From Ziziphus jujuba (lineage: Eukaryota; Streptophyta; Magnoliopsida; Rosales; Rhamnaceae): 64,000 bases of DNA. A program made the position numbers and the translations under genes. Positions 10,444 to 20,605 of the stretch are shown here, piece after piece. Location: positions 19,365,001 to 19,429,000 of the forward strand of contig NC_083387.1 of NCBI RefSeq assembly GCF_031755915.1, read 5' to 3'. The notes below the pieces were generated by a model. The model made no database searches. It was not told where the DNA came from and was given only the letters and a program-made list of their open reading frames with translations. Every line of letters begins with the position of its first letter. The first letter of the stretch is position 1.

Positions 10444-12330
10444 ATGGCCCAAGTTGAATTTCAGGGCATGGTAGAAGAAACCTTGCACCAACATGAAACT
10501 GGCATTGGCCAGATTAATGTCAGCCTTGAGCAAATCAATGCCACTTTGAAAACGATGTTGGTCCAAAGGGTGCATGCTCAATCCTTTAGGAGCATGGAGA
10601 AAAGGGGCAACACAGCCTTTAGTCTTGGAGAACAATCATTTACCAAGCTAGGACTATATCTGGGAATGTTGCAGCATACCAATCATTCCGAGGCACGCCT
10701 AATGAAGCTCAAGCTACAATTTCCAAAGTTTAATGGAGAAGATCCGAATGGTTGGATTTACAAATGTGAGAAGTATTTTGACTTCTATAACATTGAGGCC
10801 ATCCAGCAAGTTCAATTGGCTTCTTTTCATCTAGAGGGAATATCTTTGCAGTGGTTTAGTTGGCTCAGCAAATATAAGGGCCCACTTGATGAGAATCCGC
10901 TTGTACCCGTACAACCGACTATCCGCTGGGATTGTGACCATGTACAAATGAAGACAGGGCCAATCATGAGGACATAAGCTAAAAGATTCAAGGACAACCT
11001 GGTTAGCTTCATACAAGATGTGATTAAATCTCAAGAGGGCATGACAATACCCAAATATCCAAAGTCTATTTTATGCATCCAAGTTATGAAGGTGAAAATG
11101 TACCCGACAAGCTGTTTTGATGCATTTATGGACCCCGGGCAGCATAGGATGAATTTATGGGCTTACGAACGTGATTGAGCATTCCAAAGGACCATGAAAT
11201 CATGCCAAGTGTGAACTAAAGCTAATAAAAAACTACATGTACGCATAAGACATCAATTTGGCCAAAAAGGCATGGTTTTCGCATTGGCTTTGATCTTTCT
11301 TGTTGTTCAAGCAATCTTTGCTTATTCCAATCAAGGCCAACGTATGGGAACCAGTTTTAGTCCTATTTGGCATCCTACATTGCATGTTGGAGCTGATTTG
11401 GAGTCTAAACTAACTGGTGATTGGATAAAGATAGCTTATTTGGAAAGCTAGTCAACCACTTTCCAAATCTGAAAATTTGACTTCTAAATTAGGAAATAGT
11501 CTTTTATTTTTTATTTTACTTTAGGAAAGGTAGAATTTTATTTTTTTTGTTGTAGATTAATAGTTTAGGATTAATCCAAATTAATAGTTTAGGAAATAGA
11601 ATTTAAATAGGAATTAATTAATCCAAATTAGTTTCGGAAAGTGGCTGACTTGGAAATCCAGCCACTTTCCTAATCCTATTCTATGTTGGCCGAATTTAAC
11701 CTAGTCAAATTAGGGTTTTTGTTTTGTAACTCTAGTCTATATAAAGGCTTATTTTCTTAATAATAATTAATATATTATTCATACAGAAAAATACTTGTGA
11801 GAAAGGATTCTTTTCATTCTCTTTGACACCTAAAACACCATTAGAGAGTAAGTGTTTTAGTTTGACTTATCAATAGGACATCCATCATCTATTGTAGTGT
11901 TGTCACCATATACTAAAGCTTCTAATCACAAGTTGATTAGGGGTTAAGGTTTCCATTAAAATCTGAACTTAATTTTCGATCGGGACTAATATAATACGAG
12001 TTTAAAAGCAAGTCGACCTAGGTTCGTATCACCACTACTATAGCCAGATTTTACCAAGGCAATTTTACATCGCTTTGGACCTATAGAGTACGAGGATTCC
12101 TCGAAAGCATTATCAAGGCTTAAGCAGTCCACTACAATGGACCAATATCCATCGACCACACAACTCCAAACTTGTTAGGGCCCCCATCAATTAATTAAAC
12201 TTGAGTTGCACAAAATACAGCGCCATTTTGAAGGATTTTAGCTCAGAAAGCCCGATAGCGAAGAACTAAAGGACTATGTTTCTATTGTAATGAGAAATTT
12301 ACTCTAGGTCATCACTGCCAACAACATCAA
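10444..12330 (+). pseudogene. gypsy gag, interrupted by a solo LTR
   Basis: Left part (10444-10886) starts MAQVEFQGMVEETLHQHE and carries the capsid motif LQFPKFNGEDPNGWIYKCEK, then SLQWFSWLSKYKGP. The right part resumes after the insertion at about 12037 with PDFTKAILHRFGPIEYED and ALSRLKQ. It reaches a CCHC zinc knuckle (CFYCNEKFTLGHHC, 12277-12318). The TAG at 12041 stands where TGG (W) is expected, and there are further stops. Family role: virus-like particle coat and RNA packaging. Confidence 0.8.
10887..12031 (+). mobile_element. Solo LTR A (gypsy-type), with 5-bp target duplication CCACT
   Basis: A 1145-bp block starts TGATGAGAATCCGC and ends GGTTCGTATCA. It is flanked by CCACT on both sides (10882-10886 and 12032-12036) and splits a gag gene whose two halves are otherwise contiguous. 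TG/CA ends plus a 5-bp duplication and no internal domain define a solo LTR. It has a TATA box (TCTATATAAAGGC, about 11735). A second copy with the same ends is at 56876-57993. Near its start it encodes MKTGPIMRT(stop)AKRFKDN, the TRAxAKRF motif known from gypsy polyprotein C-termini, so the parent element's pol probably ran into its 3' LTR. Confidence 0.92.
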
Positions 12331-12336
12331 TTATTC

Positions 12337-12950
12337 ATGATCGAGGAGCCAGCCACAATAGAGGAAGATATGGATATTTCGGATCCAACGACTGAAGAAA
12401 ACATTCCAGAATTATCTTTACAGGCTATGACTGGAGCTAATTGTCTCCAAACTTTTCGAGTTAGAGGACAAATCCAGAAGGTAAGTGTTACGGCCGTGGT
12501 AGATGGTGGAAGTACTCACAATTTTATTATCAGGCTTTGGTTACAAGATTAGGCATAACCAGTTGGCCAAAGCTTCAAATTTCTTGTCATGGTGGCTAAT
12601 GGAGATCGCATAGAATGTTCGGGAAGATGCATGGGGGTAACCATGATTATTCAAGGTTACCCCATTTGAACTATTTTTTTTGTGCTGTCAACAGCAATGT
12701 TTCAAGTGGTTTTAGGGGTCCAATGGTTAGAAACATTGGAACCTATTGAAACAGACTACCAAAAACTCACCATGATATTTCAAGTGAACTGCAAAACCCA
12801 TGTGATTCAAAGAATTATGAGAGCCTTTGTTTTGGTGACGGAAGTCAGTGACTTATATACAATCAACAATGTCGCTTATTTCTTGGTAATTCGGCATAAG
12901 TACACCAGAATTCATGGGAGCCTATACCAGCTGACATGGAAGAACTATTG
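12337..12950 (+). pseudogene. gypsy aspartic protease remnant
   Basis: LSLQAMTGANCLQTFRVRG is followed by VVDGGSTHNFI. The catalytic triad DSG of retroviral-type protease reads DGG here. The frame breaks after IIRLWLQD and picks up again with GVQWLETLEPIETDYQKLTM (about 12715-12775), the usual C-terminal protease/linker region. Inactive by the frame breaks alone. Confidence 0.75.
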
Positions 12951-13074
12951 ACAGAATACAAAGACCTATTTTCATCCCCTACAATGTTACCTCCAAAATA
13001 GGAACATGACCATGCAATTCCATTGTTGCCACACCATCCACCTATATGCGTACGTCTTTACCGATATCCATATT

Positions 13075-13335
13075 ATTAGAAGGTGGAAATTGAGCGCATG
13101 GTACAAGAATTCTGGGAAGCAGGGCTAATCCAGCCTAGCAAAAGTTTCTTTTCTTCTCCAGTTCTACACATTAAAAAAGTAGATGGCTCGTGGAAATTCT
13201 ATGTAGACCTCCGAGCTCTCAACCAAATTACAATCAAAGATATGTACCCCATTCCTATAATTAACCGACTATTTGTCAAGAAAAACAAATGCTGGTTTAG
13301 AGTGACATAGGTGGATTATTTGGGCCACATCGTTG
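13075..13335 (+). pseudogene. gypsy reverse transcriptase with the catalytic core deleted
   Basis: The N-terminal fingers are present: VEIERMVQEFWEAGLIQPSK, SPVLHIKKVDGSW, and VDLRALNQITIKD. After PIPIINRLF (about 13271) the sequence jumps, via a few unrelated codons and a stop, to VDYLGHIVDQNKVSADPNKI. That is the thumb-region motif which normally follows the YxDD box. The palm with YADD, about 130-150 residues, is missing. Confidence 0.8.
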
Positions 13336-13344
13336 ACCAAAACA

Positions 13345-13800
13345 AGGTAAGTGCCGACCCTAACAAAATTATTGACGAAAAAAAAATTTTACTGGAGTCA
13401 AAAGGTGGAAGATGCTTTCAACTGGCTTAAGCAAGCCCTCACCACACCACTTGTGTTAAGCTTGTCAAATTTCACGAAAACCTTTATTGTAGAAAGCGAT
13501 GCCTGTGGAGAGGGAATTGGAGCCATCCTTGTTCAACAAGACAAACATGTTGCTTATTTCAGTGAGGCTTTGAAGGGAACAACTTTATTGTTATCAACAT
13601 ATGAGAAAGAAAAATTACCAATCATCAAGGGCAATTTCGCAAACTTTATAGTATGGACTGATCATAACAGTTTAAAGTATCTCTTGGAGCAAAGAATCAC
13701 CACTCCAGCTTAAGCCCGTTGGTTGCCAAAGTTGTTAGGCTATGACTATACCATTGAATATAGGCAGAGTCGTGACAATTGTGGAGCATACGTATTATCA
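13345..13800 (+). pseudogene. gypsy RNase H remnant
   Basis: WSQKVEDAFNWLKQALTTP is followed by TFIVESDACGEGIGAILVQQ, YFSEALKG, then FIVWTDHNSLKYLLEQRITT. This is the standard Ty3/gypsy RNase H with the first catalytic Asp in SDAC and the TDHxSLKYL motif. A stop after TTPA and WTDH in place of the common (Y/F)TDH are visible. Confidence 0.8.
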
Positions 13801-13989
13801 CGACAGGTAGAGTATACTTGTCATGCCATCTCCTTGCCTTATCCAGATTGGTGGATTACACTATAGATTGAAGTCCAAATAGAACCATATTATACCAAAC
13901 TTCCCATTGATAGCAAGATAACCTTTCCAACTTATTTGCTTCATGATGGAGTCTGGTTTAAACAAAACCAAATTGTTCTGAGTCTTACT

Positions 13990-15060
13990 TCAAAACTACT
14001 TCCTTCTATTTTGGTGCATATGCACTCCTCTTGAGTTAAGGGACATTTTGGCTATCACCAAACTCTTAGCCAGGTTAAAAAGGACTTTTATTGGCCTCAA
14101 ATGCGATCTGCCATAAGAAATTACATCAAAGAGTTCGAGGTTTGCCAAAGGAATAAAGTTGACCATACCAAGCCATCTGGTCAACTTCAACCACTTCCTC
14201 TACCTAATAGAATTTGAATAGATGTCTCGATGGACTTTATTGAATGTTTACCTTTGTCCTATAGGTATTCAGTAATCATGGTGGTTGTCGATTGACCATC
14301 AAAATATGCGCAATTTATTTCGATTAAGCACCCATTTATTGCAGTTACAATGGCCAATGCATTTGTGGATCTAGTAGTAAGATTGCATGGCATTCCATCC
14401 TCCATTATGAGTGACTGTGATAAAGTTCTTACTAGCTTTTTTTGGAAAATACTATTTCAATTGCAAGGAACAACCTTGAGTATGACTTCTAGCTATCATC
14501 CATAATCAGATGGGCAAACGAAGGTTGTTGATCATACTTTAGAGCAATATCTTCATTGCTTTGTTGAGGATCAACCACATTCATGGAAGGATTGGTTAGC
14601 CTAGGCCGAATTTAGTTACAATACTTCTACTCATTCTGCTACTAAAATGACACCTTTTGAAGTTGTTTATGGTATTCTTGGATCAGCAAAGGTTCAAGCT
14701 GTGGATGATATGTTGCAAAGCAGAGATCAAATCTTGTAGATGTTCAAGCAAAATTTAATTTTGGCCAGAGACCGAATAAAGTTGCAAGCAGACAAGAATT
14801 GAAAAGAAAAGGAATTCAGTGTTGGAGATTATTTTTATGTCAAACTACAACCCTTCCGTCAAAGTTTGGTGGTGCGATGACCTTATTTAAAACTCTCACC
14901 CCGTTTTTATGGTTCTTATCATGTTCTGAAATGAGTTGGTTTAGTAGCATACTATTTGGATTTGCCAGAAGGTTCCTTGGTGCATAACCTTTTCCATGTT
15001 AGTCTATTAAAGAAACATGAAGATCTTGTTCCTATTCCCACTGTCTTACAAGCTCAATTG
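13990..15060 (+). pseudogene. gypsy integrase and pol C-terminus remnant
   Basis: The zinc-binding domain starts after a stop: GHFGYHQTLSQVKKDFYWP, then CQRNK. The core follows with DVSMDFIECLPLS (first Asp), IMSDCDKVLTSFFWK (second Asp), and SDGQTKVVDHTLEQYL, where the third catalytic residue Glu of DGQTE is Lys. Then come WLAxAEFSYNTSTHSATKMTPFE and the C-terminal LFHVSLLKKHEDLVPIPTVL (about 14988-15045). At least six stops interrupt the frame, and TGG-to-TAG and CAA-to-TAA type changes fit decay by methylcytosine deamination. Confidence 0.8.
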
Positions 15061-16247
15061 ATGCTGAAGAATTGCAGGGGGCACAGCCTGAATGAGTTTT
15101 GGATACTCACATCCAGCTCACTATTATTTTTTTGAAGAAGTAATTTACTTTTTTCAACTGCCCCTTTTCTCTTTCGCAAGTCCGTTTGCAGGTAACTTCC
15201 GTCAGCAGCCGTCGAAAACAATAGTAGGGAGAGGAGGGTACAAATTGTGGGTCTCCCAAATAATGTTTTAGCAAGCCAAATGTCACAATTTATCCTGATG
15301 TTTAATCTATCTATTAATCACCTTTGTTTCCCCTCCGCTTCCACTTATAGGATTAGGTTTTGATCCTCGTTTTTTGTTTTAACAATTTCGGATCACTCTT
15401 AGCTCTGTCCTCGTTTCGGGTTTGTTTAGTTTCTTTTAGCTCTGTCCTAAGATTTTTCTGATTTCTACTATTTCTCATGGATTCATAAATCAATCGGTTT
15501 TCAACTTTTCATGCGTAATAACCATAATTTCTTTTCCCCTTAATAAGCCATGTTCAAATTGTAATTTTCGGGGAAGAGAGAAAATCCGGGAATAAACTAG
15601 TTGAAGTGGTATACTCTGACATGGCAACACGACGGTATACAATATTTCGTTCTGTAATAATGGAAATTGAAGAAGTAGATGATTGACCAATTTAATTATA
15701 GCATTGCAAACGACATTAAATAAAACTTTCCAAAAAATTTAAGATTCAGCTCGTCAGAAAATAATCAGGCAGCTGATGAGACATACTTTTACGAGAAATC
15801 ATAAGGAATAGAATATAACCGATTGCATACATACTTGTTGCTAGTGAGTTCCTTTCCAATCAGGTATAAGTCCATGAAACCTCCAGCACCTTCTATGTCA
15901 GTTGAAAGGAAGTCTCATACTGTTGCTTTCCTTTTCCTGATGATAATAAGGCTCAATGTCCCCAGTCGCCATTTGTTTATTTGGGTTTTGACTGTTATAA
16001 GATTTAGTTTAAACCTTTTACCATTAAAGTGCTATCGTTTAGTTAAGCAAGAACGAACGATACTGTTTATATCTTTCCTTTGTTAGCTAGCTGCTGTCAG
16101 AGACAATTAATACAACAGCAATTTTTATTTCCCTAAAACCCCTAGTTAAGGGTTCTCATGTTCCTTAGAGACACAGGTTTGTATACTTCATTGCCCTCTG
16201 TTTGAAGCTTTTCTAAGTATGACATCGAGTTAACTTTTGCCCATTCA

Positions 16248-16424
16248 GGAATTTCATATCTGCTAGATTAAGGAATTTCATATCTGCTAGTTTTGTTTTC
16301 CAATTCTTTAGACTATCTTATTCATGGACTATCAGATAGCTGCTAGTTTTGTTTTCCAATTCTTTAGACTATCTTATTCATGGATTATCAGATAGCATAT
16401 CTTATTCCTGGACCATCAGATAGC
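16248..16424 (+). repeat. Tandem duplications, 23 and 56 bp
   Basis: AGGAATTTCATATCTGCTAG occurs at 16248 and again at about 16271. A 56-bp unit starting TGCTAGTTTTGTTTTCC lies at 16285-16340 and again at 16341-16396 with one change, followed by a partial third copy to 16424. Confidence 0.9.
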
Positions 16425-17616
16425 AGATATGAAACTCATAAATCTTTAGAAAGAAGTTCAGCACTGTTTTGGCTTAAGTTGATCATAGAATAAAGCTTAT
16501 TCAATTTTTCATATAAATGACGAATGGAAGTACAAGGGTAAAAATTGTTCTTGCATTGTTGATGTGACTCGTATTGTATGCATCACATAGAATAAGCTAA
16601 TTCGCGCTACAATTAGATGACTAAAACATGAATAAAATTAAGGAAAACTAAACATGGATCACCTCCTATGCATGACATTGGTGGTGCCCTGAAATGTCGA
16701 ACTAAAGGAGAAAATTTTGTAATAAGGATTTTGTCATGGTATCTTTAAATATACCTTGATCATACACAAACAAGTTATCTTAACAATACAAGAAAAAACA
16801 GAGCAGCTTACCTTCAGATCAGACTCAACAAGAAGATCCACAAATCTAAACCAAAACTGCATAAGCATGGCACTTTCTCCTGTACACCACAGGAACAAGA
16901 GAGAGGAAGAAATATGAACAGAAAAAACCTACGAGACAATTTTCAATCAGCAGTCTGAAGTATCAACTTCAGTCAGAATTAAGCCTCAAAACTCAAACGC
17001 CAATTGTGGCAAACAACATAAATTGACAATTTAAAGGCAATAAATAAAGTAAATCCAATTTTGGTGTCTGTGTGTGTTTTAGTTTTCCGATAATTCATAT
17101 ATATGATTGTCCTTTATATCTGACATTAAAAAAAGAAAATCATAGGGGAAAAGAAGAAAAATAGAGAAAGTGGAAGAAGGCAAAGATCTATCTGATAATA
17201 TCAAGCGTATTTCTATTATGTCACTACTTAAAACCATACAACCAACTCATTCATGGAGACAAAAACCTTATTTCTAACATGAGCAAATGAATTTTGTGCC
17301 TTCTTACTGAATGGATGTGGACTCATAGTGTAACCAGAGAGGGAGAAATAAAAAAGAAAGACAAAGAATTGAGGTGACTAGATTAATTCTGTCCTGTGAG
17401 AAAGCATAGTTGAAAAGTGGGGGAAAGCTAAAACATACAAATAAGCTAGTGAATGATTGGCACATTTCCACGTGGCCATTTATTTGTTCATTCAATGTCA
17501 TTTTCCTTCCACATGTCCCAATCTACCTCTTTCAAAATAGGCTGATTGCTATTTTTATTTCCCAAACAACAACCAAAAAAAAAAAAAAAAAAAAAAAGAA
17601 AGAAAGAAAGAAAAAA

Positions 17617-17869
17617 ATTACAATCAACTTGCACCCATACAAGCACATTTTATTCGACTGGTCACATTATCTAAACTATATTTGCAACATTCCTCGTCAA
17701 CAAAACTTTGTTATTTGTTAGATTTGTAAAATGCAATTCAGAAAAAAAAAAAATTATAATCAACTTGTACCCATGCAAGCACATTTTATTTGACTGTTCA
17801 TATTATCTACTATATTTGCAACATTCCTCGTCAACAAAACTTTGTTATTTGTCAGATTTGTAAAATGCC
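17617..17869 (+). repeat. 136-bp tandem duplication
   Basis: Unit 1 starts at 17617 (ATTACAATCAACTTGCACCC) and unit 2 at 17753 (ATTATAATCAACTTGTACCC). Both run to GATTTGTAAAATGC. A poly-A tract separates them, so the unit carries its own A-rich tail. Differences are few. Confidence 0.9.
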
Positions 17870-18396
17870 ATAGGTATTTCCACATATAAGTTTAAGACAT
17901 AAATCATAACTGCATAAATTCTTGATACCATACACTAGAATAACCAAATTTTCGCACATAGATATATAGCAGTCTCATAGGCACTGTAAAAAGGGTAATA
18001 GGTGACTCGTACTGGTTTAACCCTCTATGGTAGAGCAATGAGGTTCCTAAACATTAAATCATCATTTCTAGAAGATATTTACCATTTATAGGACTCCTTG
18101 TTGCATCAAATTGTGTCTGAAATTCAGAAATAGTCTGAACGCTTCTCTTTTCACACCTGATTATTGTGTAGTTATGCTGATGTGATTTTTATCTATATAT
18201 TGAGGTATTATTGATAATGCTTGTGTTTGGTTGTCCACGTTTTAAGTGAGGTTCTATTAGATATCCTCTAGGGATTGTCCAGTGCAACTTCACCAGACGG
18301 GACCATCTGGGAGATCTAAGGAGGGTTCTCGGGACGGGTCTTGTTAGCTTGTTTTCATAAACATCCAATAAACACTAATTTACTAGAACGTAGAGA

Positions 18397-18548
18397 ACAA
18401 ACAAGTTTAAAGCTAGCATCATAAATTGAGTGTGTCTGTAGCCTATGGATAATATTGTTTTCATAAACATCCACAAACAAGTTTAAAGCTAGCATCATAA
18501 ATTGAGTGTATCTGTAGCCTATTAGTAATATTGTTTTCATAAACATCC
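18397..18548 (+). repeat. 76-bp tandem duplication
   Basis: Two 76-bp units (18397-18472 and 18473-18548) start ACAAACAAGTTTAAAGC and end TTTTCATAAACATCC, with about four differences. The last part also occurs once just before unit 1 (about 18349-18366), so three half-units are present. Confidence 0.9.
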
Positions 18549-18885
18549 AATAAAGTTCCTTTTTTTTTTTTTTTTTTTGGTGTTGAACGTTCCCGTTTTG
18601 TAATTCATGTATCTAATAAATATAACAAACTAGAACAGAACGAGCCCAATGAAAAAGCATCTCCGATAACATGAACATGACTTGATATCCAAGTTCTGGT
18701 CATGTTATTTCAATTGTTTTCTAAAGCAGGTTAGTTATGCTGGGCAAGCCTGATTTAGCATGACTGGGTTACATCTGTTCCTCGATTATTTAAAGGCACC
18801 TTTTTTATGCAATTTATCACCCACAATCTCTCCCTTTCTTTCTTTTTCTTCGTGCCAAAATAAATCAATCCCCCATCCCTGAAGA

Positions 18886-19193
18886 ATGAGTGACCAAAGT
18901 GAGAAAGACAAGGCTCTAGCTATAGCCAACGAAGAAGATGAAAAAAAAAAAAAAAGAGTGAAATAGGACGAGAAAACACCAAAAAGTCCCCAAAAAAACC
19001 AATGAAAATTAAAACAAAAGCAAAGAAGCTTGGTGAACTTGTTGTCCAGAAAACTAGGGAGATTGTTGTCGGGACGATTTTGGAAAAGATTAAAGATATT
19101 ATGAAGACGAAAAAGGAGGAGGAGGGAAACTTTTATGATGGCATTTACTTGGGCCCATGGTGGGCTGTGTTTTTTTTTTTAATGGCTAAATAA
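18886..19193 (+). pseudogene. Small Lys-rich unrecognised ORF with a poly-A frame break
   Basis: ATG 18886 opens MSDQSEKDKALAIANEEDE and meets a stop soon after a run of 15 A (18941-18955). The following frame, readable from about 18960 and with an internal Met at 19002, encodes KIKTKAKKLGELVVQKTRE, IVVGTILEKIKDIMK and FYDGIYLGPWWAV before a poly-T. One indel in the A-run would join the two parts. The second half is duplicated at 19331-19515. I do not recognise the family. It resembles a short, charged plant protein with a hydrophobic end, and it may be noncoding. Confidence 0.3.
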
Positions 19194-19543
19194 TATGTGT
19201 ATATATATATATATATAGAATTCTTCTATGGTCATGATGGTCCTACCCAAAATGATGAGATCCAAAAACATGGTAAAATGCCCAAATATTGGATTTTAAG
19301 GAGTCTCATAAATGGCGCAAATACTTCCCTGTCCAGAAAACTAGGGAGATGGCCGTCAGGACGATTTTGGGAAAGATTAAAGATATTATGAAGAAGTAAA
19401 AGGAGGGAAAAAAGGAGGAAGGTGATGAGAAGAAAAAAGAGGAGGAGGAGAAGGAGGAGGAGGCAAGCTTCTACGATGACATTTACTTGGGCCCATAGTG
19501 GGCTGTGTTTTTTTTTTTTTTTTTTTCTAATGGCTAAATAATA

Positions 19544-19584
<41 letters not shown>

Positions 19585-19696
19585 TTCTTCTATGGTGATG
19601 ATATTCCTAACCAAAATGATGATGTCCAAAAATATGGCAAAATGCCCAGCCATTGGATTTTAAGGAGTCTCACAAACTGTTCATATACTTCCCTGT
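19044..19696 (+). repeat. Tandem duplication carrying an ORF piece and a foldback-element end
   Basis: Unit 1 (19044-19330) and unit 2 (19331-about 19696) both start GTCCAGAAAACTAGGGAGAT. Both then run through GGGACGATTTTGG-type and TTTACTTGGGCCCAT sequence, a poly-T, a (TA)n tract, TTCTTCTATGGT, and end in ATACTTCCCTGTC. Unit 2 has an extra purine-rich insert (about 19396-19462). Because each unit carries the left terminal sequence of the large inverted-repeat element, the window holds two left ends and one right end. Confidence 0.85.
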
Positions 19697-20605
19697 CACA
19701 CGTGAAAAAATTGTACCTTAAAAAAAATATACTTTAACCTTCCCGTTTTAAAATATCCTTTCCCTTCCTGCTCGCACTACTGTTTCACACAGTCCTCACC
19801 ATTTTAAAATTCCCAAATAAAATCCATCATCTCTTTCTAATTTTCCAAAGTAAATGCACAATCAAAATTTCCAAATAAAATCTACCACCTCTAAGCGTTT
19901 CGAAGTTCCTAACTAAAATCCACCATCTCCCGCTCTGCTCACACTACAGTTCTAGCCCCAAATATTCTTTTATTGCTTCCATCACTCAGACCTTCTCCGT
20001 GATAATCCCAAATCCATTGAGGACTTGGGATAAATATTAGTATTTCTGCGCCATTGGTTTTTTTTTTTTTTTCTTTTTGTGAGCCTTTGTTTAATTTTTT
20101 TTTTTTTAAAATGTGAACCAAAGGCTTATTAAATCTTGCATTGTCTTCTTCAGAAGTCACAACTGGAGATTAGTTGTGTAAGCATGTCAACAAGTACTAG
20201 TGAAGTTCAACCGATCCGGATGGGCTCATGTGGGCAATATATGCATTTAAAAATATCAAGGACAGATGAGAACCTAAATTCTCAATTTTGGAAATGGTTA
20301 GATGGAGAACAAGTCGTACAGAACAGAAATATTAATTTGTTGAATTTTCATCTTTTTCGCTTACAAAAGAATTAAATTTTATATTTTAAATTGACACAGG
20401 AAAAAGATATGGTAAATTCATTTGGGCAAAAGAAGGAGAACCTAAGTTTGACAAAAAGGATATATTTATCGGTGAAATTGGTTGTTTGTCTTTGGAAGTG
20501 TAGAAATCCAATAATGTTCTTGAAACAATTCAGAAGAATACTAAGAAGAGTCACTAATATGACCTTAAGCCAAAACTTTTGACATTAAAAAGCGTTGGCT
20601 TTGAT
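19578..20605 (+). repeat. Left arm of the large foldback element
   Basis: Mostly unique sequence repeated in inverse at 24205-25220. The stretch 20136-20375 is open and reads SQLEISCVSMSTSTSEVQ, then GSCGQYMHLKISR. A similar reading exists in the other arm (STNTSEVQ-like), so it may be an old captured coding fragment. I recognise no family. Confidence 0.7.

Larger units (their letters stand above)
9985..15240 (+). mobile_element. Degenerate Ty3/gypsy LTR retrotransposon (chromovirus-like), no 3' LTR found
   Basis: Plus-strand order: 5' LTR, primer binding site, gag, aspartic protease, reverse transcriptase, RNase H, integrase, purine-rich tract. This is the canonical Ty3/gypsy order. Almost every domain has stops, indels or lost catalytic residues. 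The gag is split by a solo LTR of a different family (10887-12031). A purine-rich tract (about 15221-15238, GTAGGGAGAGGAGGG) stands where the 3' LTR should begin, but the sequence after it does not resemble the 5' LTR. The 3' LTR has therefore been lost or replaced. Confidence 0.85.
15241..18885. other. Intergenic region with several short tandem duplications, no gene seen
   Basis: No ORF here resembles a known family. Only the three tandem duplications listed separately (16.25, 17.6 and 18.4 kb) and simple A/T and GAAA tracts (17577-17615) stand out. Some sequence may be diverged retroelement DNA left of the lost 3' LTR. Confidence 0.5.
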
